DNA of 64,000 bases from Pedobacter kyonggii (GTDB taxonomy: Bacteria; Bacteroidota; Bacteroidia; Sphingobacteriales; Sphingobacteriaceae), in assembly GCF_004310665.1 (NCBI RefSeq), contig NZ_SIXF01000004.1:260145-324144 (forward strand), given 5' to 3'. The position numbers were made by a program, and so were the translations under genes. This document shows positions 55,804 to 64,000 of this stretch, in pieces (position 1 is the first letter of the stretch; each line of letters begins with the position of its first letter). The notes beneath the pieces are model-generated. The model saw only the letters and a program-made list of their open reading frames with translations, was not told the origin of the DNA and ran no database searches.

Positions 55804-57579
55804 ATGACCTTTGTAGAAAAATTGCAGGCCTTACGCCAATTAATGGCTGCTCAAGAAGTAGATGCTTATATGATTACCGCGGCAGATCCTCATATCAGTG
55901 AATATTTACCTGCGCATTATAAAGCTATTCCTTTTGCTTGTGGATTTACAGGGTCGGCCGGCACGCTGGTCATTACTCAAGATTTTGCTGGTCTGTGGAC
56001 TGATTCTCGATATTTTACGCAGGCAGAAACACAATTAAACAATACTGGTTACGAATTGGTAAAGTTGAAAGTGCCACATACACCCGAATACATCGATTGG
56101 TTGTGCCAGGTTTTGCCAAAGGGTGCGAAAGTAGGTTTTAACCATCAGCTTATTACGGTAGGTTTAGCCCTCGAGATGCAGAACAGTTTGACCCAGCGTG
56201 AAATAGAAATAATTGACGTTGATTTTATCAGCGCGATTTGGCTTGATAGGGTAGGGTTGCCAGAAGAAAATGCCTTTTTAATAGGCGAAGAAGCTGCGGG
56301 TCTTACCATTTCGGCTAAAATAAACGAGGTAAGAGCTGCTTTAAAAATAAATGGGGCAGGTTATCATTTTATTTCATCGCTTGATGACATTGCTTGGCTT
56401 TTTAACCTAAGGGGAAAAGATGTAGACTATAATCCTGTAGCTTTAAGTTTTGCTTTAATTGCTCCTTCAGCGGTAAAACTCTTTATCGACAAACAAAAGT
56501 TGTCGCAAAAAGATATCGATACTTTAAACCAACAGGGCGTAACTTTGCATCCCTATGCTGAGGTGGCAGAAGCATTAAAAATGCTGCCAAAAGACGCACA
56601 GGTTTTTATCGACCCTAAACGTACTTGTTTTGGCTTGTATCAGTGCTTGCCTTCTGGTACTAAAATCGTTTCAGGCATTAATCCAAGCACACACCTAAAA
56701 AGTTTAAAGAATAATACTGAGATTAACCACATCCGTAAGGCAATGCTAAATGATGGGGTGGCTTTAACCAGGTTCTTTAAATGGATGGAAGATCATTTAG
56801 GGAAAGAAAAGATTACAGAATGGTCTGCAGCAGAGAAATTGGCCACGTTTAGAGCCGAACAAGCATCTTTCGTTGGTTTAAGTTTTAATACCATAGCTGG
56901 CTATAATGCAAATGGAGCATTGCCGCATTATAACGTAACAGCAAAAAGTAATCAGGAAATTTTAGGTGATGGTTTGTTTCTTGTCGATTCCGGAGGTCAG
57001 TATTTGTATGGTACAACCGATATTACCAGGGTAATGCCTGTTGGTAATTGCTCATCAACCCAGGCCGATGATTATACCTTGGTACTAAAAGGCCTGATTG
57101 AAGGTTCTAAACTGATTTTTCCAGAAGGTACCAAAGGTTATCAAATCGATTCAATTTGTAGAAAACCGCTGTGGGAACATGCCATAAATTTTGGTCATGG
57201 AACGGGTCATGGTATTGGCTTTTTTCTTAATGTACACGAAGGACCTCAGAATATTAGTCCAGCCAATGTAGATGTTGTCTTTAAGCCAGGAATGGTAACC
57301 TCCATCGAGCCTGGGATTTATCGTCCGGAAAAACATGGTGTACGTATCGAAAATCTTGTTTTATGTATCCCTAAGGGCAGTAGTGAATTTGGCGATTTTC
57401 TCATTTTCGAAACCTTAACCTTATGTTTTATCGATACCACGATTATCAATAAAACACTTTTGGCACCAGATCAAATCACCTGGTTAAACCAATACAATCA
57501 AATGGTGTTTGAGAAGCTTCAACCCATGTTATCAGATGAAGAAGCAGAATGGTTGAAAGTGAAATGTCAGCCTATTTAA
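55804..57579 (+). CDS. Xaa-Pro aminopeptidase, long (APP1-type) M24B
   Basis: The protein has 591 residues from ATG 55804 (MTFVEKLQALRQLM); the TTG nine codons earlier is less likely. There are two creatinase-like N-terminal domains (about 1-300), as in eukaryotic-type XPNPEP1, then the pita-bread M24 domain. Metal ligands are two Asp in LVDSGGQYLYGTTDITR, His in HGTGHGIGFFLN, Glu in SIEPGIYRPEKHG and Glu in RIENLVL. It removes N-terminal residues from peptides with proline at position two. No signal peptide, so it is cytoplasmic. It appears monocistronic. Confidence 0.95.
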   Translation: MTFVEKLQALRQLMAAQEVDAYMITAADPHISEYLPAHYKAIPFACGFTGSAGTLVITQDFAGLWTDSRYFTQAETQLNNTGYELVKLKVPHTPEYIDWLCQVLPKGAKVGFNHQLITVGLALEMQNSLTQREIEIIDVDFISAIWLDRVGLPEENAFLIGEEAAGLTISAKINEVRAALKINGAGYHFISSLDDIAWLFNLRGKDVDYNPVALSFALIAPSAVKLFIDKQKLSQKDIDTLNQQGVTLHPYAEVAEALKMLPKDAQVFIDPKRTCFGLYQCLPSGTKIVSGINPSTHLKSLKNNTEINHIRKAMLNDGVALTRFFKWMEDHLGKEKITEWSAAEKLATFRAEQASFVGLSFNTIAGYNANGALPHYNVTAKSNQEILGDGLFLVDSGGQYLYGTTDITRVMPVGNCSSTQADDYTLVLKGLIEGSKLIFPEGTKGYQIDSICRKPLWEHAINFGHGTGHGIGFFLNVHEGPQNISPANVDVVFKPGMVTSIEPGIYRPEKHGVRIENLVLCIPKGSSEFGDFLIFETLTLCFIDTTIINKTLLAPDQITWLNQYNQMVFEKLQPMLSDEEAEWLKVKCQPI

Positions 57580-57626
57580 TCATTGTCTACCAATGATTCT
57601 AAAGAATGATCGTCATTCCCACGCAG

Positions 57627-57794
57627 GCCTATCGTGTGGACACATCTTTTGCAATATCCTTAGCATTGGCCGTCATTGCCAGCTTGACTGGCAATCTTAA
57701 TGCAACAAAGGTTAATGATCAATATCTGAAGCTTTAAGATTCCCGTTTTCACGGGAATGACGCAAGATAATGGAATTGTGCCCATACGATAGGC
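57627..57794. mobile_element. MITE-like element, 168 bp, inserted in a REP repeat
   Basis: The left end GCCTATCGTGTGGACAC (57627-57643) and the inverse of the right end 57778-57794 match at 15 of 17 positions. GCAG directly flanks both ends (57623-57626, 57795-57798) as a likely target duplication. If the element and one GCAG are removed, the flanks join to CGTCATTCCCACGCAGGTGGGAA, the usual start of a REP copy. The interior holds another REP hairpin (CGTCATTGCC 57671 to GGGAATGACG 57762). No transposase is encoded. Confidence 0.65.
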
Positions 57795-58339
57795 GCAGGT
57801 GGGAACCACGAAGTGCTCAGCGTAACTAATCTTAATGCGAACAATCTGAGTGCTTTGCGTAATCTGCGGGAAAGAAAGAGGTGGGCGTTGTCAGTCTGAG
57901 CTTGTCGAAGACCTTTATTGCTATTTAGTGATAAACGGCTTAAATTTCCTTATATCTCTTATATGGTTAATAATTTGATATAGGAAAGTAATTCCTGCAT
58001 TTCAATCCACGTCAGTCGCGCTTTCCGCTGTAGTCCCGACTTTACGTCGAGAGCTGTCGCTGCAATCGCGTTTAGGCACCTAATGTAGTGCTAATGGGTT
58101 AGGTTCCCCTTCATGTGTTAACAATCTGCGTACTTTGCGTAATCTGCGGGAACCTATTTTGTTCATCATGCTTCCTGCTATTTACCATCGATCCCGCCAT
58201 CCACTTACCGCCTCACGCCCAAACTCCCCATAAATACACCAATTCTTTACCGATTTTGCGCTATTTTTAACTTCGATGCCCGCTTTATCTTTTAAAGTTT
58301 ATTTTTGATTTAACTACATCCTAAATCCACTTTGTCATC
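57795..58339. other. Repeat-rich intergenic region
   Basis: The region contains AATCTGCGGGAA twice (about 57860 and 58140), a TTGTCAGTCTGAGC fragment with GTCGAAGACC (57889-57911) and GCGTAATCTGCGG repeats related to those flanking 45.9-54.4 kb. No gene is supported. The last 60 bases are AT-rich and could hold the promoter of the DUF5695-like gene. Confidence 0.5.
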
Positions 58340-61105
58340 ATGATTATCAAATTAAAAAAGAAGAGAACCTTATTCATAATAACTTTTAAAGCAATATTTT
58401 GCTGTATTTTATCTTTTCTAAATATTGAGGTAGTTCTGGCCCAATCGCCTTGGATTGCTTTAGGCAAAAAGCCATCTACGCTGGACCTGGGAAATGGATT
58501 TTCGACTTACAATGCCGGAGCATTTAATCTAAAGCTTGTTAAGTCATCGCAAACAGTAGCAGGTCTCCAGCCTAAAACGGTTAAAGATTTCGATTTTGTA
58601 CCCAGCGACAGTTTAAAAGTACGTAGTTCAGATGGTTTATATCATCTGGGTGATATCAACTTAAAGTTACGCTACATTGGCGAAGAAGCCTGGAAAAGCT
58701 ATAGCACAGCCGCAAAACGAAGCCCGGTGAAAAGCATTGCTACGGGTAAAAACGTACTTGCTGCTGCCGATCTTGCTGCAACGCTTCCGGTCGATATCCC
58801 GTTGCAGGTTAAACGGATGTGGGAAATGCTTAACGGAAAACTTGTGCTCCGCTTCGAACTGAAAAACAAGACCAATAAAAACATAGAAATCGGGGCACTA
58901 GGTATCCCGATGATTTTCGATAATATTCTCGAAGGCAGAACATTGGAGCAAACCCATGCAAAAAATGTTTTTTATGATCCATATATCGGAAAAGATGCTG
59001 GTTATCTGCAAGTTACCCGATTAAGCGGCCATGCACCTTCTTTACTCGTTACGCCATTGGAGCATACGCCATTTGAGGCTTATAATCCGCTTAATGATGA
59101 CCGGACCCCGAGAGGGATAGCTTTTGAAGGTTTTTACGAATGGATGGTTTATAGTAAAGCCTATGCAGAAAATGAATGGAAAAATGCCGAGCAGTGGAAT
59201 ACACCAACTTCAACCACTTTAAAGCCTGGCGAAAGCCGGAGTTATGCCCTTCAGTTTATCCTTTCAGGAGCAGCAAAAGATATCGAAAACAAACTGATCG
59301 AAAATAAACGGCCAGTAGCGATATCAGTTCCAGGTTATGTACTGCCTAAAGATGTAGAAGGGAAGTTATTTATTAATTACCCTAAAAAGATTAAAACTAT
59401 TCAAGTTCAGCCCGAAAATGCGCTACAAGTAAGTGCATTGGCCTCAACCAAAAATGGTTGGAAAAGTTATTCCGTAAAGGGGAATACCTGGGGAAGAGCA
59501 AGATTGTCTATCACCTACGAAGATGGCTTGGAGCAAAGTATAAATTATAAGGTAATTGAAGCCGAAAGTGATGTGATCGCTAGTTATGGCAATTTTTTAA
59601 CAACCAAGCAATGGTTTAATCAGGCCGATCCTATTTTTAAAAGAAATCCTTCAGCTATTACGTACGATAATGAAAAGCAACAGCAGGTAACACAAGACAA
59701 TAGGGCATGGATTGCGGGGTTAAGCGATGAAGGTGGTGCAGGTTCGTGGTTGGGGGCAATAATGAAGCAGTTGGTACAACCCAAGAAAGAAGAAGTTGAT
59801 AAACTGAAACAATTTGTAGATAGTGTAATGTTTGGACGGATACAGCTTAAAAATGGTCCTCAGAAATATGGGGTAAAAAAGAGCTTGTTCTACTATGCAC
59901 CAGATTCGCTCCCTAAAGATACTTATGCCGCAAATATCAATTTTAAAACATGGTCTGCATGGCCCAAAAAAGAGGCTGATAACTTGGGCCGGTCTTATAA
60001 CTACCCACATGTTGCAGCAGCCCATTGGGTGATGTATCGGTTGGCGCGTAATTATAGCGGCCTGGTGGAAGAGCAGAGCTGGAAACAACACCTTATCGAT
60101 GCTGCTGAAACAGGTATGGCGATGGTTAATATTGCGCCTTATTACGCTCAGTTCGGTCAAATGGAAGGTACAGTTTTCTATCTCATCCTAAATGACCTTA
60201 AAAACGAAGGACTTACAGAAGAAGCAACCAGGTTAGAAAATGAAATGAAAAAGCGAGCCAACCACTGGCGTTCGCTTCAATATCCCTTTGGTAGTGAAAT
60301 GCCTTGGGACTCTACAGGTCAAGAAGAAGTTTACGTATGGTCCAGCTATTTTGGTTATCAGGATAAAGCAAATGTAACACTTGATGCCATATTAGCCTAT
60401 ATGCCTGTGGTGCCGCATTGGGCTTACAATGGTAATGCCCGCCGGTACTGGGATTTTCTTTATGGAGGTAAACTTTCGCGTATCGAAAGGATGATCCATC
60501 ATTACGGTTCAGCACTCAATGCCATTCCTGTATTGATGGATTACCGTAAAAATCCTGGCGATTTCTATCTTTTGCGTGCCGGTTACGGTGGGTTATTGGG
60601 TTCGATTTCCAATATCACCCAAGAAGGTTTTGCGCCTGCAGCATTTCATGCTTATCCATCAACTTTAAAAAATGATGGTATTACCGGCGATTACGGATCT
60701 GGTTTTTTTGGCTATGCGGTTAATACTTCATCGTATATCTTACAGCATCCTGAATTTGGTTGGTTAGCTTTCGGCGGTAATCTGAACAAAACAGGCAATA
60801 ACATCAATGTTAAATTAACTACAGCAGCAAAATCATCGGTTTATATTGCACCTGCGGGGCTTTGGATTAACCTTGATGCCGGAACCATTGATGAGGTAAA
60901 TTATAATAGTGTAAATGGCGAAATTCGTTTAAAACTGAGCAAAGCAAATGAATATACACCTAATGCCGTATTGAGGTTGTTACAGCCTGCAAAAATTAAT
61001 GGCGTGGGAACTTATTCGGTAAAAGGTAATGATAAGAAGGAGAGGGGAGCATACGAGTTTCCACTTGCAAAAGCGCATACAACTGAAATTATTCTTCAAA
61101 GATAA
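58340..61105 (+). CDS. Large secreted DUF5695-like protein
   Basis: The 921-residue protein has a signal peptide ending VLAQ (about 35). Residues 36-310 look like a beta-sandwich galactose-mutarotase-like half (LVLRFELKNKTNKNIEIGALGIPMIF split around it). Residues 430-760 look like an alpha/alpha-toroid (RSYNYPHVAAAHWVMYRLARNY; VEGTVFYLILND-like helices), followed by a short beta C-terminus (LLQPAKINGVGTY). Overall it matches what I know as DUF5695, a glycoside-hydrolase-like or polysaccharide-lyase-like family without a published activity as far as I can tell. It stands alone, with no SusCD nearby, and ends at a strong terminator. Confidence 0.75.
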   Translation: MIIKLKKKRTLFIITFKAIFCCILSFLNIEVVLAQSPWIALGKKPSTLDLGNGFSTYNAGAFNLKLVKSSQTVAGLQPKTVKDFDFVPSDSLKVRSSDGLYHLGDINLKLRYIGEEAWKSYSTAAKRSPVKSIATGKNVLAAADLAATLPVDIPLQVKRMWEMLNGKLVLRFELKNKTNKNIEIGALGIPMIFDNILEGRTLEQTHAKNVFYDPYIGKDAGYLQVTRLSGHAPSLLVTPLEHTPFEAYNPLNDDRTPRGIAFEGFYEWMVYSKAYAENEWKNAEQWNTPTSTTLKPGESRSYALQFILSGAAKDIENKLIENKRPVAISVPGYVLPKDVEGKLFINYPKKIKTIQVQPENALQVSALASTKNGWKSYSVKGNTWGRARLSITYEDGLEQSINYKVIEAESDVIASYGNFLTTKQWFNQADPIFKRNPSAITYDNEKQQQVTQDNRAWIAGLSDEGGAGSWLGAIMKQLVQPKKEEVDKLKQFVDSVMFGRIQLKNGPQKYGVKKSLFYYAPDSLPKDTYAANINFKTWSAWPKKEADNLGRSYNYPHVAAAHWVMYRLARNYSGLVEEQSWKQHLIDAAETGMAMVNIAPYYAQFGQMEGTVFYLILNDLKNEGLTEEATRLENEMKKRANHWRSLQYPFGSEMPWDSTGQEEVYVWSSYFGYQDKANVTLDAILAYMPVVPHWAYNGNARRYWDFLYGGKLSRIERMIHHYGSALNAIPVLMDYRKNPGDFYLLRAGYGGLLGSISNITQEGFAPAAFHAYPSTLKNDGITGDYGSGFFGYAVNTSSYILQHPEFGWLAFGGNLNKTGNNINVKLTTAAKSSVYIAPAGLWINLDAGTIDEVNYNSVNGEIRLKLSKANEYTPNAVLRLLQPAKINGVGTYSVKGNDKKERGAYEFPLAKAHTTEIILQR

Positions 61106-61127
61106 TATCAATTTTTCTACTGTCTCC

Positions 61128-61158
61128 GCCCCGTGAAATAAAATTTACGGGGCTTTTT
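61128..61158 (+). terminator. Intrinsic terminator of the DUF5695-like gene
   Basis: The stem GCCCCGT (61128-61134) / ACGGGGC (61147-61153), extended by A-T pairs, is followed by TTTTT. It lies 23 bases after the stop codon. Confidence 0.9.
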
Positions 61159-61503
61159 GTTGTTATTTAGTATTGATAATCAATTAGATATGTGCCTTAT
61201 CAATATTATGCATAAATATAAAATATTCATATTACTTGTATTTCAAATTATTAAAGTTAAATATTGAACTTAATGTGAGTGTTTTATAGATCGAAAACGA
61301 TAGATTTTGTTTTATTTACAGCTATAGAGTTACTTCATATTAGTCAATTCAAAATTTTGTATTTCAAAAAGTTATATAATTTAACAATAATATAGTCCAT
61401 TTAAATTATTTAGAACGTCCTCATTTGTAACGATAGTGGTGTGAGAAAGTCGATTTTTTATGAAATAAATTAAGCTTGCCATTGACAGATCCCTATAGAA
61501 GGT

Positions 61504-61596
61504 CGTCATTGCGAGGTACGAAGCAATCTTACAACGATCTAACAGCGTGCGCATTAAGATTGCTTCGTCGGCTGAAAAAGCCTTCTCGCAATGACG
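61504..61596. repeat. REP hairpin, CGTCATTGCGAG family, loop orientation B
   Basis: The outer arms CGTCATTGCGAG (61504-61515) and CTCGCAATGACG (61585-61596) and the CGGCTGAAAAAGCC side stem are identical to those at 30327-30421. The central loop (ACAACGATCTAACAGCG...) is the inverse of the loop there. The rest of 61159-61863 is AT-rich and holds no supported gene. Confidence 0.85.
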
Positions 61597-61863
61597 ATTC
61601 CTCACAGCTATCACTGCAATAAAAATACGCCGTGCCATCTATATCTCTGTAGCTAAAAATTGTTACTGCTATTATAAACTTTCATTAATCACCCCTACAT
61701 TGTGCAGATTTTACCCTTATTTTTCGCTAACCTGAAATTTATTGTGATTTTTGTGCCATAACCATAGCTTATAATTTGCAGATACCTCCCATATTTTAGC
61801 CATTCATTTCAATTCTGATGTAATGAATATAGCTTTTTGGATATTTGCCTAACAATTAATAAT

Positions 61864-63261
61864 ATGTTTGAAAAGAAAGTTTACCTTCAAAGAAGAGCAG
61901 CACTAAAATCAAAGATAAATTCGGGAATATTACTCTTTTTGGGTAATGAAGAAAGTCCGATGAATTATAAGGACAATACCTACCATTTTAGGCAGGATAG
62001 TACCTTTTTATACTATTTTGGTATAAGTGAGCCAGCATTGGGCGCTATCATCGACCTTGATGAAGATCAGGTAACCCTTTTTGGTGATGAAATGGGAATT
62101 GACGATATCGTGTGGATGGGCAGACAGAAAACGCTTGAAGAAAAAAGTTTGGATGCCGGCTTAACCAAAGTTTTGCCTTTAGCGCAACTGGACATTTATC
62201 TTAAGCAATACCAAGACAAAAAGCGTCAGGTTCATTTCCTGCCTCCTTACCGCTCGGAGAATAAGATTAAATTGGCCAGCTGGCTTAATTTGCCTGTCGA
62301 TCAGCTTAAAGAAAAAGCATCACTTAGCTTTATTAAAGCAGTTGTGGCACAACGATCGATTAAATCGGTAGAAGAAATTGAAGAGTTAGACCGTGCAGCA
62401 GCAATATCGGCCGATATTCATTTAATGGTTATGCAACAGGCAAAACCCGGCATGTACGAACGCGAACTTGCAGCAAAAATTCAAGGTGCTGCATTGGCTT
62501 CGGGCGGTAATCTGGCTTATCCGGTTATTTTAACTGTTCGTGGCGAAATTTTGCACAACCATTATCATGGTAATCAGCTACAGGAAGGTCAACTGGTTTT
62601 GAACGACTCCGGTGTAGAAACAGCTTTAGGTTATGCAGGCGATCTTACGCGTACTTTTCCGGTAGGCAAAAAGTTTAGTGCCGAGCAAAAAGATGTTTAT
62701 GATATTGTATTGAATGCTTACACACATGGCAAAAACATGTTAGCGCCGGGTGTAAGATATTTAGATGTGCATTTGGCTTCGTGTAAAATGCTGGCACAGG
62801 GTTTAAAAGATATTGGCCTGATGAAAGGTAATATAGACGATGCGGTTCAGGCTGGTGCGCATGCGATGTTCTTTCAATGTGGAACAGGCCATATGATGGG
62901 CTTAGATGTGCACGATATGGAGGATTTAGGCGAGCAATATGTAGGTTATACAGATGAACTGACTAAAAATACCACTCAGTTCGGGTTAAAATCGTTAAGG
63001 TTAGGCAAAGCGCTCGAAGCAGGGTATGTGTTAACGGTAGAGCCAGGTGTTTATATTATTCCAGAACTAATAGACCGTTGGAAAGCCACCAGCCAGTTTG
63101 CCGAATTTATTAATTACGATAAGTTGGAGCAGTTCAGAAACTTTAGCGGCATCAGGGTTGAAGACGATTTTCTGGTTACTGAAAATGGAAGCCGGATGTT
63201 GGGTAAACATTTGGCGTTAACCACAGGTGAAATCGAATCGATTAGAAGTGGGGCTTATTAG
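61864..63261 (+). CDS. pepP: Xaa-Pro aminopeptidase (PepP-type M24B)
   Basis: The protein has 465 residues from ATG 61864 (MFEKKVYLQRRAAL); the TTG nine codons earlier is less likely. The N-terminal AMP_N domain has ESPMNYKDNTYHFRQDSTFLYYFGI (in two halves around the Arg). The M24 domain has metal ligands Asp in VLNDSGVETALGYAGDLTR (two), His in GTGHMMGLDVHD, Glu in TVEPGVYI and Glu in IRVEDDFLV. It cleaves X-Pro N-termini in the cytoplasm. With the longer enzyme at 55804 the window carries both M24B subtypes, with DUF5695 between them. Confidence 0.95.
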   Translation: MFEKKVYLQRRAALKSKINSGILLFLGNEESPMNYKDNTYHFRQDSTFLYYFGISEPALGAIIDLDEDQVTLFGDEMGIDDIVWMGRQKTLEEKSLDAGLTKVLPLAQLDIYLKQYQDKKRQVHFLPPYRSENKIKLASWLNLPVDQLKEKASLSFIKAVVAQRSIKSVEEIEELDRAAAISADIHLMVMQQAKPGMYERELAAKIQGAALASGGNLAYPVILTVRGEILHNHYHGNQLQEGQLVLNDSGVETALGYAGDLTRTFPVGKKFSAEQKDVYDIVLNAYTHGKNMLAPGVRYLDVHLASCKMLAQGLKDIGLMKGNIDDAVQAGAHAMFFQCGTGHMMGLDVHDMEDLGEQYVGYTDELTKNTTQFGLKSLRLGKALEAGYVLTVEPGVYIIPELIDRWKATSQFAEFINYDKLEQFRNFSGIRVEDDFLVTENGSRMLGKHLALTTGEIESIRSGAY

Positions 63262-64000
63262 CAAAGGTGGTTATTCGGAATAACTGTTGTTTTTTTGAGC
63301 GCAGGGCTTTTCGATTTTTTTAAAGGATGCAGGGCTAGAGACCTTGGGCAGACGCACAGAACCAGGGTTAAATAAACCTGATAGAACGGCCGATTCTTCA
63401 TCGGAGCAGGAGGGATAGCAGGACTACCATAGCCTATGAAAAACTGAAACTGCTTTTCAAATTAATATTTTGCCATAATAACAACATAACAATTAATAAA
63501 GAGCCATTAAAGTGAATATAGATCTTTTAAAATAACCGAAGTTTTTTGTTTTGGAGCGCAGGGCTTTTTGCTTTTTTTTAAAGGAGGTTCCTGCCATCCG
63601 CTTTATCCCGATGAAAAAATCGGGATGCCCGCTTCTGTCAGGGCTAAAAACTGAGGATTGCAGCACAGAACAGGAAATTGGTGTTTACAGGAACCAGGGT
63701 TAAATAAACCTCCTATGAATAAAACCCTTTTTCAAGTGGCTTTGGAAGCTTTTTCTTTTTTTATGGGCAAAAGAAGTTGCCTGTCCTGAGAATTTGCGGT
63801 TTCTATTTAGTTAAATTAACGCCTCTCAGAAGCTTTTTTTTATAAAAGTATAAAAACTTAGCTATATCCTCCTATTAGCGGTCGTTAAATTTGCCGCAAG
63901 TATTTATTAATAAACAGTTTAAAAGATAGCCGCACACTGATTAAAGCAGGTTTTCCCAAGCAAGGTTTAGAAAGCAGTCTATCATATCTTTATAGCTAGT
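63262..64000. repeat. Gene-free region with a tandemly spaced repeat pair
   Basis: GAGCGCAGGGCTTTT occurs at about 63298 and 63555, each followed by a T-run and AAAGGA. GAACCAGGGTTAAATAAACC occurs at about 63359 and 63691. The two modules, roughly 260 to 330 bases apart, are likely two copies of one element. No gene is supported to the window edge. Confidence 0.55.

Noticed and set aside
59720-60160. Antisense 146-codon frame in the DUF5695-like gene
   Set aside because: Long but opposite a gene with continuous family-like sequence; no signal or domain.
30182-61596. CRISPR-like interpretation of repeated CGTCATT sequences
   Set aside because: Copies are scattered, palindromic and not regularly spaced; no cas gene is present.
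61381-61638. Minus-strand frame of 85 codons
   Set aside because: It spans the REP hairpin at 61504-61596.

Overview
The window is a chromosomal segment of a Bacteroidota bacterium, most likely of the family Sphingobacteriaceae and probably Pedobacter or a close relative. The signs are low GC, four SusC/SusD outer-membrane uptake pairs, an ECF sigma/FecR pair placed before a SusC with an STN domain, TAnnTTTG-type promoter elements, weak Shine-Dalgarno sequences, and intergenic inverted repeats of the kind common in Pedobacter. No rRNA, tRNA, CRISPR array, phage or complete insertion sequence was seen.

Layout. 0-1.4 kb: a secreted SnoaL-like/monooxygenase-like protein, then the decayed C-terminal half of a bestrophin-family channel. 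1.6-7.6 kb: SusC, SusD and a secreted endonuclease/exonuclease/phosphatase-fold (EEP) enzyme in one operon. 7.8-12.4 kb: ABC-F ATPase, two minus-strand proteins and a membrane-anchored class III nucleotide cyclase. 12.8-14.4 kb: remains of a pectin-degradation locus, a frameshifted GH105 hydrolase and an internally deleted lyase-like remnant. 14.9-30.2 kb: a tight seven-gene operon FAS1-SusC-SusD-FAS1-FAS1-SusC-SusD with no recognisable hydrolase, the most unusual system here. 30.5-42.2 kb: housekeeping and stress genes, including an MpaB-like pair, Lrp regulator, Ohr, alpha/beta hydrolase, LytS/LytTR two-component pair, DUF1223, DoxX, YeiH transporter and a TIM-barrel isomerase. 42.4-45.5 kb: small orphan genes, a LytS-kinase pseudogene and an LLM flavin oxidoreductase. 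45.9-54.4 kb: sigma-FecR-SusC-SusD plus a fusion of a phosphodiesterase-like domain with alkaline phosphatase. This locus is bracketed by inverted copies of one repeat. 54.8-63.3 kb: a stand-alone receiver with a partner protein, two M24 aminopeptidases and a large secreted DUF5695-like protein.

How the genes work together. Two of the four SusCD systems carry phosphate-ester enzymes (EEP; phosphodiesterase-like plus PhoA), which suggests capture of organophosphates or phospholipid-derived compounds. The sigma/FecR pair should sense transport through its own STN-bearing SusC, while the 1.6 kb and FAS1 systems lack STN domains and must be regulated otherwise. The FAS1 operon probably displays large adhesive lipoproteins on the cell surface next to two SusCD importers.

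Intergenic DNA is rich in short dispersed repeats. Three of them look like miniature elements with terminal inverted repeats, and one pair of hairpin repeats carries the same loop in opposite orientations. At least four gene remnants (bestrophin, GH105, lyase, LytS kinase) show ongoing gene decay.
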